In this document: positions 25,577 through 34,978 of the stretch, one piece after another | How the letters are laid out: every line of letters begins with the position of its first letter | Numbering within the stretch: position 1 is the stretch's first letter | DNA from: Bacteriovoracaceae bacterium | GTDB taxonomy: Bacteria > Bdellovibrionota > Bacteriovoracia > Bacteriovoracales > Bacteriovoracaceae | Direction of reading: 5' to 3' | Assembly (NCBI GenBank): GCA_018649885.1 | Contig: JABIHA010000074.1 | Location: forward strand, 51,602-115,601 | DNA: 64,000 nt | Notes under the pieces: model-generated | What the model was told of the DNA's origin: nothing | The model's database searches: none | The model's input: the letters and a program-made list of their open reading frames with translations, nothing else | Position numbers and translations under genes: made by a program

Positions 25577-26453
25577 ATCCGTTTTTTTTCATTATCTGAT
25601 GTAGGTAGCTTCCCTTGAGGATACTCTCTCCTCTGCAATCACCGTCTAGGCAATGATTTTCAACTCTGCACCCTCTTTCATCATCCCATTTGAAATCGGT
25701 TCCACCAGCGACCAAAATACCTTCAAGAATCCCCGTTTTCTTATTAAATACTGGGGAGCCAGAGTTCATCACAAATGTATCAACGCTTAGATGAAAAAAT
25801 TCCTCGCCCCAGCCAGCAGGACCTACGTGTGCGGCCACATGCTCAATGGCCTTCATAGGAGCGCCTAAAGGGAAACCAAGAAGTGCTAATTTAGAAACAT
25901 CCACATCTTCTCCACCTTTTTGGGAGAGCTCAAACTTGGCCCCATAGCGTGGAGCGCGATCGAGCCGAAAAATGGCCAAGTCGAGATGAAAGGCAGGCCC
26001 TGGTGAGACAACAAATTCGAGACGACTACATTTATAGATATCTGATTCTAAAAACCAATAATTACCACCATAGGAAAAGTCTTTGCGGTAATTGAAGACC
26101 CAAGTGGAGTTGTCACAACTATATTGATCTCGCATGCAATGACCTGCAGTGGCCATGAGGTCCTTTCCAATCATAAAGGCACTACATTTACCGGCAGCAG
26201 GTTGATCTTTGAATCTAACTTCCGGGCAAAGATTCCAATTGTCCGCAAGAGAGAGAACATCGAGCTTTTTTATAAAACTCAAGTGTGGAGTTAAGCTATC
26301 GCTATCAATCTTTGAGGCAACAGAGTGTGAGTAAAGCCTTGTATAGGCATTTGAGGCCCGGTAAATTTCAACTCTATCATCGTCCCCGTAGATAATTTGA
26401 GGCATTCCTGAAACGGCAAGTGTTGCTTTCAGTAAAATTAGGACTAGTACCAT
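25569..26453 (-). CDS. Secreted trypsin-like serine protease (S1)
   Basis: 294 residues; AAGG eight bases before the ATG. A short signal segment (MVLVLILLKATLAVSG) begins the protein. Catalytic residues are in the right context: His105 in ATAGHC, Asp158 in HLDLAIFRLD and Ser233 in DTFVMNSGSPVF. The oxyanion segment reads NSGSP rather than GDSGGP, as in V8/glutamyl-endopeptidase-like bacterial members. Six or more Cys suggest disulfides outside the cytoplasm. It is divergent from oxyR over 162 bases. The last codons overlap the hairpin element by eight bases. Confidence 0.85.
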   Translation of the reverse strand: MVLVLILLKATLAVSGMPQIIYGDDDRVEIYRASNAYTRLYSHSVASKIDSDSLTPHLSFIKKLDVLSLADNWNLCPEVRFKDQPAAGKCSAFMIGKDLMATAGHCMRDQYSCDNSTWVFNYRKDFSYGGNYWFLESDIYKCSRLEFVVSPGPAFHLDLAIFRLDRAPRYGAKFELSQKGGEDVDVSKLALLGFPLGAPMKAIEHVAAHVGPAGWGEEFFHLSVDTFVMNSGSPVFNKKTGILEGILVAGGTDFKWDDERGCRVENHCLDGDCRGESILKGSYLHQIMKKNGLY

Positions 26454-26615
26454 AGAGCTGCCTTAATAGATGACTTGAGACAAAACGCCGCAATGTGACT
26501 TTCGAGAAAATTATCGTGTTTCAAGGGCTTTAGCAAGGGGAAGATGACTCAGATGCAAATAGCTGATATAAATATTTAAATATAGGTAAACAAATTCGTT
26601 GTTAAATGGAATTCT

Positions 26616-27563
26616 ATGACTTTGACGCAACTCAAATATATCCTGGCCGTAGACAAACACCGCCATTTTGGAAGGGCCGCCAAATCAGTTCACGTCGCCC
26701 AACCTACACTCAGCGTGGGAATTGCAAAGCTTGAAGAGTATTTAGGAGTCATCATATTTGACCGTTCTCGCTCCACAATTCTCCCCACAAGCGCTGGTGA
26801 GAAAATATTAAAAAAAGCACAAACTATTATCAAACAAATGCAGGCCCTCGAAAATTTAGCAAGTGAAGTCGACGGAGAAATTAGCGGCAACTTTAAACTC
26901 GGAATTATTCCCACACTGGCGCCATTTTTAGTGCCACAAATTGTGAAAACTTTTGGACTAAACTACCCAAAGGTTCAACTTGAAATTCAAGAAATTAAAA
27001 CTGAAGACATCATCTCACTTTTAGATAAAGATAGGCTCGATGCAGGACTTCTGGCCACTCCCTTAGGGGAAGATTTTATTGTGGAAAGAGCTTTGTATTA
27101 TGAGCCTTTTCTTGTCTATGTTCATGAAGATCACCCGCTTGCAAATAAAGATAAAATCAAGGCCTCCGATATTGATCTTAAAGATTTGTGGGTTCTATCT
27201 GAAGGCCACTGCTTTAGAAATCAAGTTTTGAATCTCTGTACCCCATCTCAAAAGCAGGTGGGACAAGGCCATTGGAGCTTTCAAAGTGGAAGCCTAGAGA
27301 CCCTCGTCAACCTAGTTGACCAATGTGGAGGGCTAACTTTGCTACCTAAAATGGTGTCAAAGAATCTGCCTAAGAAATCAAAGCGTCTAAAAGAGTTTGT
27401 AGGTAACCCACCTGTCAGAGAAGTAGGACTTGTTTATTCGAGACTCTTTTTAAAAGAGCCCATTATTGATGCTATAGAAAAGTCTATTCTTGATAGTCTT
27501 CCAGAAGGTATTTTCTCACCTAAGGCCTTCCCACAAAAGGCAACTGTTCTCGCCCCTAACTAA
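26616..27563 (+). CDS. oxyR: Hydrogen-peroxide sensor regulator OxyR
   Basis: 315 residues. The LysR-type helix-turn-helix (HFGRAAKSVHVAQPTLSVGIAKLEEYLG) is followed by a substrate-binding domain. LSEGHCFRNQVLNLC holds Cys199 and Cys208 at the same numbers as the redox-active pair of E. coli OxyR, where peroxide forms a disulfide that switches on catalase and peroxiredoxin genes. No peroxidase gene is adjacent. It is divergent from the secreted protease and its stop overlaps the convergent lipoprotein gene by four bases (CTAA). Confidence 0.93.
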   Translation: MTLTQLKYILAVDKHRHFGRAAKSVHVAQPTLSVGIAKLEEYLGVIIFDRSRSTILPTSAGEKILKKAQTIIKQMQALENLASEVDGEISGNFKLGIIPTLAPFLVPQIVKTFGLNYPKVQLEIQEIKTEDIISLLDKDRLDAGLLATPLGEDFIVERALYYEPFLVYVHEDHPLANKDKIKASDIDLKDLWVLSEGHCFRNQVLNLCTPSQKQVGQGHWSFQSGSLETLVNLVDQCGGLTLLPKMVSKNLPKKSKRLKEFVGNPPVREVGLVYSRLFLKEPIIDAIEKSILDSLPEGIFSPKAFPQKATVLAPN

Positions 27564-27970
27564 TTAACTCGGTAAAAAGGCTCATTCCAATCTTCAATGA
27601 GAATATGATTTTTTCTTCGTGGATATAGGATGATTTTTTGTTTAAAGCCTATTTTTTGATCACTGACACTGTCGGGAAATCGAAGATCAGACAAAACATA
27701 GATTAAACACTTATCGACACTTTTGGGAAGGTTTGAGCGCACTTTGGGATTGTCTACTATACCGTTGACAAGTATTTCGAACATTAAAACCGCCTTTCCT
27801 CCAAAGCCTTTTTCTTCGTCTAACTCTCTTTTGTAACAATTTCTAAATTGATGAAAGTTATCTCTTAAAACTTGTCTAATAATCACTGCATCTTTTTTGC
27901 GATCATGTCCCAACTTCTCCGAAGCACATGCCGAAAAAGTAATAACAAGTGTAAATAAAATGAACTTCAT
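27560..27970 (-). CDS. Lipoprotein with AgmX/PglI C-terminal domain
   Basis: 136 residues. Signal MKFILFTLVITFSAC with a FSAC lipobox (Cys15). The remainder, VLRDNFHQFRNCYKRELDEEKGFGGKAVLMFEILVNG and SVDKCLIYVLSDLRFP (given here in two pieces), fits the AgmX/PglI C-terminal domain. This TonB-C-like fold is found in gliding-motility and envelope proteins of Myxococcota and Bdellovibrionota. The ATG overlaps the folP stop (ATGA), so it is translationally coupled to folP. Function is unknown; an envelope role is likely. Confidence 0.7.
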   Translation of the reverse strand: MKFILFTLVITFSACASEKLGHDRKKDAVIIRQVLRDNFHQFRNCYKRELDEEKGFGGKAVLMFEILVNGIVDNPKVRSNLPKSVDKCLIYVLSDLRFPDSVSDQKIGFKQKIILYPRRKNHILIEDWNEPFYRVN

Positions 27971-28863
27971 TCTTCCCCCAACTCAAAAGAAACAAGGTAC
28001 TTTGGATCATGAATCCTGAGTACCATTATACCTTGCTTTATTTCTTGCTGCCACTGATCCACTACCCTTTTTTGCCTGAGCTCGACCTGATCAAGAAGTT
28101 CAGGCCTATCTTTTAAAGACATTCCCTCTGGTCGCAAAAAAGATTTTCTTGAGATTCCCAGAACCCACGTGTTGTGAGAGAAGGTACTCACAAGCTCACT
28201 GATATGATCTACAAGGTACAGGTTTTGTTCCCTAGTTTTAGAGAATCCAAAACAAGGATCAAGTACCAGCCTATGAACAATAGATGCTCTTTTAAACTCC
28301 GCCACCACTTGGGTAAATCGCTTGGTCATTACGCCTACCAATTCCCCACCACTAAGCTCTCTTTTAGTGCAATTCATATGCTCACTACTTTTTTCTCTAA
28401 GCTCATTAAAAGTATGACAAAAAACATACAAGGCCCGCGGCACTTTATTTAATAAAAAACTAATTATTCCATCATCAATAATCCCTGAAACATCATTGAA
28501 TATGAGCTGGGTCTTGGAATCGTATTGACTCCACAACTCATAAACCCTTTCAAAAGTTTCCATTTTATATGTATCAATAGACAAGTGTGTGCAATTTCTA
28601 AAGAGATCATTTTCAAATGCAGGGAGAAGACACTTTTCAAGTCGCGCCCATTCGCTAGCACTACTGACCAACTCATTCATGGGAGCTGTACTTTCACCGC
28701 CAATATCAATATAACTGCAGCCGCTTTCAATTAGGTAGCGAACACGTTTACAAAATTCGTTACTACTATCGAATTTGCCACCATCTGAAAATGAATTGGG
28801 GGTGGCATTAACCACCCCCATTAGTTGAAAATGAGAATTTAAATTTAATTTAGGCGGGAGCAA
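27967..28863 (-). CDS. folP: Dihydropteroate synthase
   Basis: The frame is open to ATG 28950, but TTG 28863 has GGAGGG five bases upstream, gives a normal-length enzyme (298 residues), and overlaps ftsH by only 14 bases, so it is preferred. AGGAGG also precedes ATG 28950, which keeps that start possible. Pterin-site motifs: LMGVVNATPNSFSDGG, YIDIGGEST, and LSIDTYKM; FNDVSGI and VLDPCFGFSKT follow. FolP joins p-aminobenzoate to hydroxymethyl-dihydropterin. Next to ftsH, as in E. coli. A TrpG/PabA-like protein and FolC are encoded elsewhere in the window. Confidence 0.93.
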   Translation of the reverse strand: MLPPKLNLNSHFQLMGVVNATPNSFSDGGKFDSSNEFCKRVRYLIESGCSYIDIGGESTAPMNELVSSASEWARLEKCLLPAFENDLFRNCTHLSIDTYKMETFERVYELWSQYDSKTQLIFNDVSGIIDDGIISFLLNKVPRALYVFCHTFNELREKSSEHMNCTKRELSGGELVGVMTKRFTQVVAEFKRASIVHRLVLDPCFGFSKTREQNLYLVDHISELVSTFSHNTWVLGISRKSFLRPEGMSLKDRPELLDQVELRQKRVVDQWQQEIKQGIMVLRIHDPKYLVSFELGEE

Positions 28864-30787
28864 GATTCCCTCCGGAAGCTGCTCCTCCCGGTGATCCCTC
28901 TCCCTCGGATTCTGAGACGGCTTTATCTTCTTTGCCTGAAGCTCCGCCATCAGAGTCTCCTCCTACTGAAGGAATGGGAATCCCAATGTCTTCACCTGCA
29001 ATGAGAGCTGTAATTTGTTTAAGATCAAGAGTTTCCCAAACAATTAGGGCCTCTGCCACCCTCTCAAGTGCCTCTTTTTTTTCTACAAGAATATTTTTAG
29101 CGATTTCATAGTTCTTTGTTACAAAATTTGAAACTTCTTTATCAATCAGCCTTGCTGTTTCATCTGAGAATTCACTTTGCTCACTCATACCTGCGCCCAT
29201 AAAAGGTTGGCCTTGAGAACGTCCATATTTGATTGGTCCAAGATCGCTCATCCCCCACTGACAGACCATAGCATGAGATAGCTCTGTGGCCCTTTCAATA
29301 TCATTGGAAGCTCCATTGGTAATCTCACCAAAGGTCAACTCCTCTGCAACTCTACCACCCATTAAAAATGAGATAAAATTATTGGCCCTTCCTTTAGATA
29401 AGTTGAGCATCTCTTCATTCGGTAGTGTTTGAGTCACGCCGAGTGCTTGCCCTCTCGGAATAATACTTACTTTGTGAATAGGATCAGTTTCAGGAAGGTT
29501 CATTCCCACAAGAGTATGCCCCGCTTCGTGGTAAGCAGTAATTCTCTTTTCTTTATCAGAGAGAACCATCGACTTTCTTTCAACACCCATTAAAACCTTA
29601 TCTTTGGCGCGTTCAAAGTGATCCATTGAAATATTTTTATTATTTTCTCTTGCGGCCATAAGAGCAGCTTCATTGACTAGATTGGCAAGGTCTGCCCCTG
29701 TAAAGCCTGGAGTCCCTTTGGCAATAACTTCAAGGTCAACATCTTCATTCATAGGCGGCTTTTTACAATGAACTTTTAAAATGCCAAGTCGGCCTCTAAC
29801 ATCAGGAGCTCCTACAACAACTCTTCTATCAAATCGCCCTGGTCTCAGCAGTGCTGGATCTAATACATCCATTCTATTTGTCGCAGCTACAAGGATAACC
29901 CCTTCATTACTTTCAAAACCATCCATTTCAACTAAGAGCTGGTTTAGTGTTTGCTCTCTTTCATCGTGACCACCACCAAGTCCTGCTCCTCTATGCCTAC
30001 CAACGGCATCGATTTCATCGATAAAGATAATACAAGGTGCATTTTTCTTACCCTGTTCGAAGAGATCTCTAACTCTAGAAGCTCCCACCCCTACGAACAT
30101 TTCAACAAAATCAGAACCTGAAATTGAAAAGAATGGAACATCAGCTTCACCAGCAACTGCTCGTGCCAAAAGAGTTTTCCCAGTTCCTGGAGGCCCAACT
30201 AAAATAACACCTTTAGGGATCTTGCCTCCAAGGGCAGTATACTTTTTGGGATCTTTCAAGAAATCGACGACTTCCCACAATTCTTGTTTGGCCTCTTCCA
30301 CTCCTGAAACATCATCAAAAGTAATTTTTTTCTCAGAGGGGCTGAGCATCCTAGCACGGGACTTACCAAAGCTCATGGCCTTCCCTCCCCCGGACTGAAT
30401 CTGCCTCATGAAGAAAATAAATATAAATAGGAGCAGAAGTATTGGGCCCCAATTTATTAATAGGGAAGTTAAAAAGCTTTGTTTTTCTTCTGGAATATAA
30501 TCTGGGATAATGCCACTCTCCTCAAGCATTTTAAAAGTAGTATCCCCCGTTGGTCCTGATGTTTGAAATTTGGCCCCATTATTATAGCCTTCGTTGTACT
30601 GGCCATAAATAATATTGGTTCCCTTCATCTGAACCTCTCCAACTTGTCCACCTTTTACGGCCTTTACAAATTCAGAGTAACGGATGCTAGTTCTCACTCC
30701 ATCTTTTTGATCTAGGAATTTTACTACCAGTGCTAACAAAAGGATTAATACCATCCAAAGAGCAAATGTTTTTTGTTGTTGTTTCAT
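28850..30787 (-). CDS. ftsH: ATP-dependent zinc metalloprotease FtsH
   Basis: 645 residues. Two membrane helices (about 8-24 and 108-127) flank a periplasmic domain. The AAA+ module has Walker A GPPGTGKT (198-205), Walker B IIFIDEID (253-260) and the second region of homology ending [10 protein letters not shown]. The zinc site is HEAGH (420-424) with a later Asp. The C-terminus is a Gly/Ser/Glu/Asp-rich tail of about 50 residues. FtsH degrades membrane and short-lived regulatory proteins, including LpxC in enterics. It lies between tilS and folP in a minus-strand cluster. Confidence 0.97.
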   Translation of the reverse strand: MKQQQKTFALWMVLILLLALVVKFLDQKDGVRTSIRYSEFVKAVKGGQVGEVQMKGTNIIYGQYNEGYNNGAKFQTSGPTGDTTFKMLEESGIIPDYIPEEKQSFLTSLLINWGPILLLLFIFIFFMRQIQSGGGKAMSFGKSRARMLSPSEKKITFDDVSGVEEAKQELWEVVDFLKDPKKYTALGGKIPKGVILVGPPGTGKTLLARAVAGEADVPFFSISGSDFVEMFVGVGASRVRDLFEQGKKNAPCIIFIDEIDAVGRHRGAGLGGGHDEREQTLNQLLVEMDGFESNEGVILVAATNRMDVLDPALLRPGRFDRRVVVGAPDVRGRLGILKVHCKKPPMNEDVDLEVIAKGTPGFTGADLANLVNEAALMAARENNKNISMDHFERAKDKVLMGVERKSMVLSDKEKRITAYHEAGHTLVGMNLPETDPIHKVSIIPRGQALGVTQTLPNEEMLNLSKGRANNFISFLMGGRVAEELTFGEITNGASNDIERATELSHAMVCQWGMSDLGPIKYGRSQGQPFMGAGMSEQSEFSDETARLIDKEVSNFVTKNYEIAKNILVEKKEALERVAEALIVWETLDLKQITALIAGEDIGIPIPSVGGDSDGGASGKEDKAVSESEGEGSPGGAASGGNLAPA

Positions 30788-30916
30788 GCTAATACCGCTT
30801 TTGAAGTTTAAGTTTTGTGATAGCTATCTTTTGAAGATTTTTAGACAAACCACACCTATTCTATAATAAAACGCACCCTTACCAGGTGACAACCCAGGAC
30901 CATACTTCCTGTCGGA

Positions 30917-32260
30917 TTATTTTTGCTGGGAATGAGGTATGCAGTGAAGTCCCTTCTGCCCCTTTGATGCTCCGCTTCGTAATACCCAAAACACGGGGCG
31001 AATCCATAAATTATATGGCAAAGGATGAGAATCTCGTTTAAGGGAAATTTTAGGTGACTTTTTAAGTCCATTTCCCCACTTTTTTCTGACACTTCTAGGT
31101 GCCCTTAAAAAGAATATCTTAATAAACTGCTCAACATTTTTTTGGCCAAGAAGCTGTTTGTGAACCTTGCTTCTCAAATGATCGAGTCCCATCCACTTTG
31201 GGGACGAATTTGATCTTCCTTTGACAAGTGACTCCCAGCCCTTGGAAAGCTCAAATACACCTCTAGAGTTGCACGCCACAAGTAGTCCATCCCATTTGTA
31301 GAGGAACAAATCTCCAGCAAGCCTATGTGGACCCATCCAAACCTTGTCACCCGCAAAAAACTTGCCCAACTCTTTGGCCCACTTACCCCTTTCAGCCTTT
31401 GAAAGTGTTTTAATCGAGGGCAAGAGATCATTTTCAAAAGGAGAAAAGTCAGATTTAAAATCATTTCTCCAATAAAAGTGAGCATTATGAAACTTTTTGC
31501 TGGAAAGTCTTGTATTTACGGTTTTTGCATTTGCAAATACACTGACACCTAATTTTTTGGCCAATCTATTTTGCAAATATACATAGTGCTTTAGATATTG
31601 TGGGTATTTCTTCTTGATGCTGGGAATGACTTCTTTTCTAATATAATTGCGCTCAAAACGAGTGTCATCGTTGGTATGATCAGTAAAAAACTCAACCCCT
31701 TCGTAATCGAGGTAATTCTCAATTTGAGTCCTGCTGACACAAAGAAATGGCCTTCTAACGCTGTCTCTCAGCACCGGAATACCTAGGCTCGAAATCATTT
31801 CAGAGGAGCGCCATCTTTTCATCAGGGACCACTCAAATGAATCATCAAGATTATGGGCCGTATAAACAACATCCCCTTTTCCCAAAAATTCATTAAAAAA
31901 TTTATATCTCTCTTTTCTGGCCCAGTTCTCCAGATTGCTTTTGCTCTCAGGTGGATTTAAATGGGTCACTTTGAGCTCGAACTGCATCTCTCTTGCCCAG
32001 GCCTTGAGCTCAGCCTCCTCGGCTTCAGACTCTTCACGAATTCCGTGATTGACATGGAGGAGTACCAATTCCTTAAATTTTTCATTATTATGAAACAACT
32101 CCATTAAAACCATGGCGAGGGCCTTGGAATCAGCGCCTCCGGAAATGGCCACATAGGCCTTACCAGATTCTGGATACAGCTTTGCCTGCTCCATAAAGCT
32201 GTCAATGTGTTTTACAAATCTAAAAGTATAAGGAAGATAATTCATGGCGCTAAACAACAT
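30917..32260 (-). CDS. tilS: tRNA(Ile)-lysidine synthase
   Basis: 447 residues; ATG 32260 or ATG 32245, neither with a clear ribosome site. PP-loop ATPase motif SGGADS (40-45; the family has SGGxDS), HVNHGIREES, TAHNLDD and the tail of the catalytic domain FERNYIRKEVIPSIKKKYP are all present. A less conserved C-terminal domain follows. TilS converts C34 of the CAU-anticodon tRNA-Ile to lysidine so that it reads AUA. It precedes ftsH by about 130 bases, an order common in bacteria. A CAU tRNA gene begins 100 bases away on the other strand. Confidence 0.93.
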   Translation of the reverse strand: MLFSAMNYLPYTFRFVKHIDSFMEQAKLYPESGKAYVAISGGADSKALAMVLMELFHNNEKFKELVLLHVNHGIREESEAEEAELKAWAREMQFELKVTHLNPPESKSNLENWARKERYKFFNEFLGKGDVVYTAHNLDDSFEWSLMKRWRSSEMISSLGIPVLRDSVRRPFLCVSRTQIENYLDYEGVEFFTDHTNDDTRFERNYIRKEVIPSIKKKYPQYLKHYVYLQNRLAKKLGVSVFANAKTVNTRLSSKKFHNAHFYWRNDFKSDFSPFENDLLPSIKTLSKAERGKWAKELGKFFAGDKVWMGPHRLAGDLFLYKWDGLLVACNSRGVFELSKGWESLVKGRSNSSPKWMGLDHLRSKVHKQLLGQKNVEQFIKIFFLRAPRSVRKKWGNGLKKSPKISLKRDSHPLPYNLWIRPVFWVLRSGASKGQKGLHCIPHSQQK

Positions 32261-32309
32261 ACAACAGTTAAATTAGATTTACAATTACTATGAAATCAAA
32301 CACTCAGAT

Positions 32310-32338
32310 TTGACATAGTCTAACTACTTGAATAAAAA
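32310..32338 (+). promoter_or_regulatory. Promoter of the tRNA gene
   Basis: A perfect TTGACA (32310-32315) is followed after 17 bases by TAAAAA (32333-32338, four of six consensus). The predicted start lies near 32345, about 16 bases before the mature tRNA 5' end. Confidence 0.65.
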
Positions 32339-32360
32339 TCATTCTTCGATTATAGGCTTT

Positions 32361-32437
32361 GGCGAGGTAGCTCAGTTGGTGAGAGCGTCGGATTCATAAC
32401 CCGAAGGCCGGGAGTTCGACTCTCCCCCTCGCTACCA
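32361..32437 (+). tRNA. tRNA with CAU anticodon (elongator Met most likely)
   Basis: A 77-base cloverleaf: acceptor GGCGAGG pairs with CCTCGCT (one G-U at position 1), D arm AGCTCAGTTGGTGAGAGC, anticodon loop TTCATAA, T arm GGGAGTTCGACTCTCCC and an encoded CCA. The CAU anticodon can mean elongator Met, initiator Met or lysidine-modified Ile2. The G1-U72 closing pair and D arm fit elongator Met better than the initiator, but Ile2 is not excluded. It is divergent from tilS, whose product modifies the Ile2 species. Confidence 0.93.
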
Positions 32438-32629
32438 AAGTCTTCATTTCAGTATATACAGAATTGCTTCAGTATAGCGGCAAAACGAACTGCTTAAAAC
32501 GGTTAGTTTCACCTGTTGGATCTGGCACGCACCGACGAAAAAAATCTTAGGCCTAAGAGGCTTTCCCCTACATTAAAAATGAGATAAATTAGACACCCAA
32601 ACTAATCCTCAATTTTCTTGTGAGTAACT

Positions 32630-34978
32630 ATGAAAGAAAACCGAAGCAAAGAAGTGGCCGAAATTGAAAGAATCACTAAGTTTAGTCATAAACAAGTGAG
32701 TGTCACACTTCAGCTTTTGATCGACGAAGATTGTACAGTTCCTTTTATTGCCAGATATAGAAAAGACCAAACCATGGGACTTGATGAAGTAGGCATCAGA
32801 CTCGTTGAAAAATCCTTCGAAGAAATTACAGAGCGTGAAAAACGAAGAGAATTTATTCTGGAAACGCTAAAATCCCAAAAGATTTTGACCCCAAAATTAG
32901 AGGGCCTGATTCTTTCAGCAAAAAACCTAAGAGAGCTAGAAGATATCTATGCCCCCTATAAATCTAAGAAAAAAACAAAAGCACAGGTTGCAAAAGACAA
33001 TGGACTAGAACCACTATCTGAGCACTTTTTGAATTCATCAAAAACCCCAGATCAAGATCATGATTGGATTGTCTCTACATTTGTAGAAGGCAACGAAAAG
33101 GTTGAATCTCTTGAGAAGGCTTTAGAAGGGGCAATGGATATAATCATTGAAAGCTTTTCTCACCACCCTGAAAGCAAAGAAAAAATAAGGCATTTCTATT
33201 GGAAAAACTCTATTTTGCAATCTGAAAAAAGAAAAGATGCAGAAAAAGTAAAAGACCATTTGAAATACAAAGATTTCTTTGAGTTCACTGAAAAGCTCGA
33301 GTCCTTAAAAACAGCAAAGTCATCACATCGCTACCTTGCCATTCGAAGAGGAATGCAAAAGAAAATATTGAAAGTTGAAGTTTCAGCTCAACATGAATTT
33401 TCACAGAAAATCTTAGAAGAAGCTTTCTTTCCCAAGGACAAAAAATTAGGTTATAGAAATGAGCTAGCCGCAGCCAGCGAAAAGGCCACAAAATTATATA
33501 TTTATCCTTCTATCGATACAGAAGTAAAAACTGAACTCAAAAAGTTCTCTGATATTGCTGCAGTTGAAGTTTTTAATACTAATTTAAAAAACTTACTACT
33601 ATCTCCATATTTGGGGGCCAAGGCAGTAATGGGTGTGGACCCAGGTATTGTGTCCGGTTGTAAAATCGTAATAGTTGGTAGCACCGGGGAGTTAATAGAT
33701 GATTTTGTTATTTTCCCTCACCCACCTAAACAAAAAAAGGCAGAGGCCTTTGCTCTAATCCAAAAGGCCTTAGAAAAGCACAAGATTGAATATATTGCCA
33801 TTGGCAATGGAACTTTTGGTCGAGAAACCTTGGCCTTTTTTCAAGAAAATATACCTCCTGTTAAAAGTGGAGAGATTAAGGCCACTATGATTTCAGAATC
33901 AGGCGCCTCTGTGTACTCTGCTTCTGATATAGCAAGAGAGGAGTTCCCCAAAAAAGATGTCACAGTGAGAGGCTCTGTTTCCATTGCCAGAAGATTCCAA
34001 GACCCACTTGCAGAACTGGTTAAGATAGACCCAAAATCGATTGGGGTCGGGCAGTACCAACATGATGTGAGCCAAAGTTTTCTAAAAAAATCTCTTGGCT
34101 CTGTGGTGGAAAGCTGTGTCAACTTTGTAGGAGTAGACCTCAATACGGCTTCTGCTCCCCTGCTTTCATTTGTCTCAGGTATTGGACCTGTTATGGCCAA
34201 AAATATCGTGCAATACAGAAATTCAAAAGGTGGATTTAAAAATAGAAAAGAGCTTTTCAATGTTCCACGTTTTTCAGACAAAGTTTTTACTCAAAGTGCA
34301 GGTTTTTTGAGAATTTATAGTGGAGAACAACCCCTTGATTCGACCTTCATACACCCCGAAGCCTACGAATCTATCATTGAATGGATTGTAGCTCACAAAA
34401 AAACGGTCAAAGAGCTAGTGGGTAACTCAGAGCTTATTGGCTCACTTGAAAATGATAGAGAGCTCAAAACAAAGCTAGGTGATTTTACATTTAAAGATAT
34501 TGTTAAATCTCTTAAAACTCCTTCTCAAGATCCGCGAACGACTTTTAAATCTGTCGACTTTGACAAGAGTTTAAAAGTAATAAAGGATCTTAAAGTGGGG
34601 ACTTGGTACCCCGGCGTTGTCAGTAATATTACTAATTTTGGCGCCTTCGTAGATGTTGGGCTTAAAGAAACAGGGCTCGTACATATAAGTGAGCTAAGTG
34701 ACCAATTTGTAAAAAACCCACTGGATCATATAAAAGTAGGTCAAGAATTAAGGGTCAAAGTAATAGACGTGGACTTCGATAGAAAAAGAATCTCACTGAG
34801 CGCAAGAACTGGAGAAAAACCACCTGCTCATACTGAGGTCAAAAGACATCACAAAAAGGCCGAGAGGAAGAGTACGCCAGCTCGTGGGGAGAAACCGCAA
34901 AAAAGCAGAGAAAAACCGGCCCGCGCGCTTAAGTCCAATCCTTTTGGAGCACTCAAAGATTTTAAGATAAAAACTTAA
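32630..34978 (+). CDS. tex: Tex-family RNA-binding transcription accessory protein
   Basis: 782 residues. N-terminal Tex helices (VPFIARYRKDQTMGLDEVGIR), YqgF-like nuclease fold (GVDPGIVSGCKIV), helix-hairpin-helix region (FVSGIGPVMAKNIVQYRNSKGGFKNRKELF), and an S1 RNA-binding domain at about 655-725 (VVSNITNFGAFVDVGLKETGLVHISELS) appear in the family order. A basic Lys/Arg/Pro tail of about 55 residues follows. Tex proteins bind nucleic acid and affect transcription of some virulence genes; their molecular role is still debated. The stop shares TTAA with the convergent gene. Confidence 0.95.
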   Translation: MKENRSKEVAEIERITKFSHKQVSVTLQLLIDEDCTVPFIARYRKDQTMGLDEVGIRLVEKSFEEITEREKRREFILETLKSQKILTPKLEGLILSAKNLRELEDIYAPYKSKKKTKAQVAKDNGLEPLSEHFLNSSKTPDQDHDWIVSTFVEGNEKVESLEKALEGAMDIIIESFSHHPESKEKIRHFYWKNSILQSEKRKDAEKVKDHLKYKDFFEFTEKLESLKTAKSSHRYLAIRRGMQKKILKVEVSAQHEFSQKILEEAFFPKDKKLGYRNELAAASEKATKLYIYPSIDTEVKTELKKFSDIAAVEVFNTNLKNLLLSPYLGAKAVMGVDPGIVSGCKIVIVGSTGELIDDFVIFPHPPKQKKAEAFALIQKALEKHKIEYIAIGNGTFGRETLAFFQENIPPVKSGEIKATMISESGASVYSASDIAREEFPKKDVTVRGSVSIARRFQDPLAELVKIDPKSIGVGQYQHDVSQSFLKKSLGSVVESCVNFVGVDLNTASAPLLSFVSGIGPVMAKNIVQYRNSKGGFKNRKELFNVPRFSDKVFTQSAGFLRIYSGEQPLDSTFIHPEAYESIIEWIVAHKKTVKELVGNSELIGSLENDRELKTKLGDFTFKDIVKSLKTPSQDPRTTFKSVDFDKSLKVIKDLKVGTWYPGVVSNITNFGAFVDVGLKETGLVHISELSDQFVKNPLDHIKVGQELRVKVIDVDFDRKRISLSARTGEKPPAHTEVKRHHKKAERKSTPARGEKPQKSREKPARALKSNPFGALKDFKIKT

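Noticed and set aside
26564..26595. OxyR-box-like ATAG...ATAG near the oxyR start
   Set aside because: Spacing is 23 rather than 22 and the CTAT half-sites are missing, so autoregulation is not supported.
32545..32558. Palindrome TCTTAGGCCTAAGA after the tRNA
   Set aside because: No loop and no T-tract; a chance palindrome is possible and nothing links it to tRNA termination or tex control.
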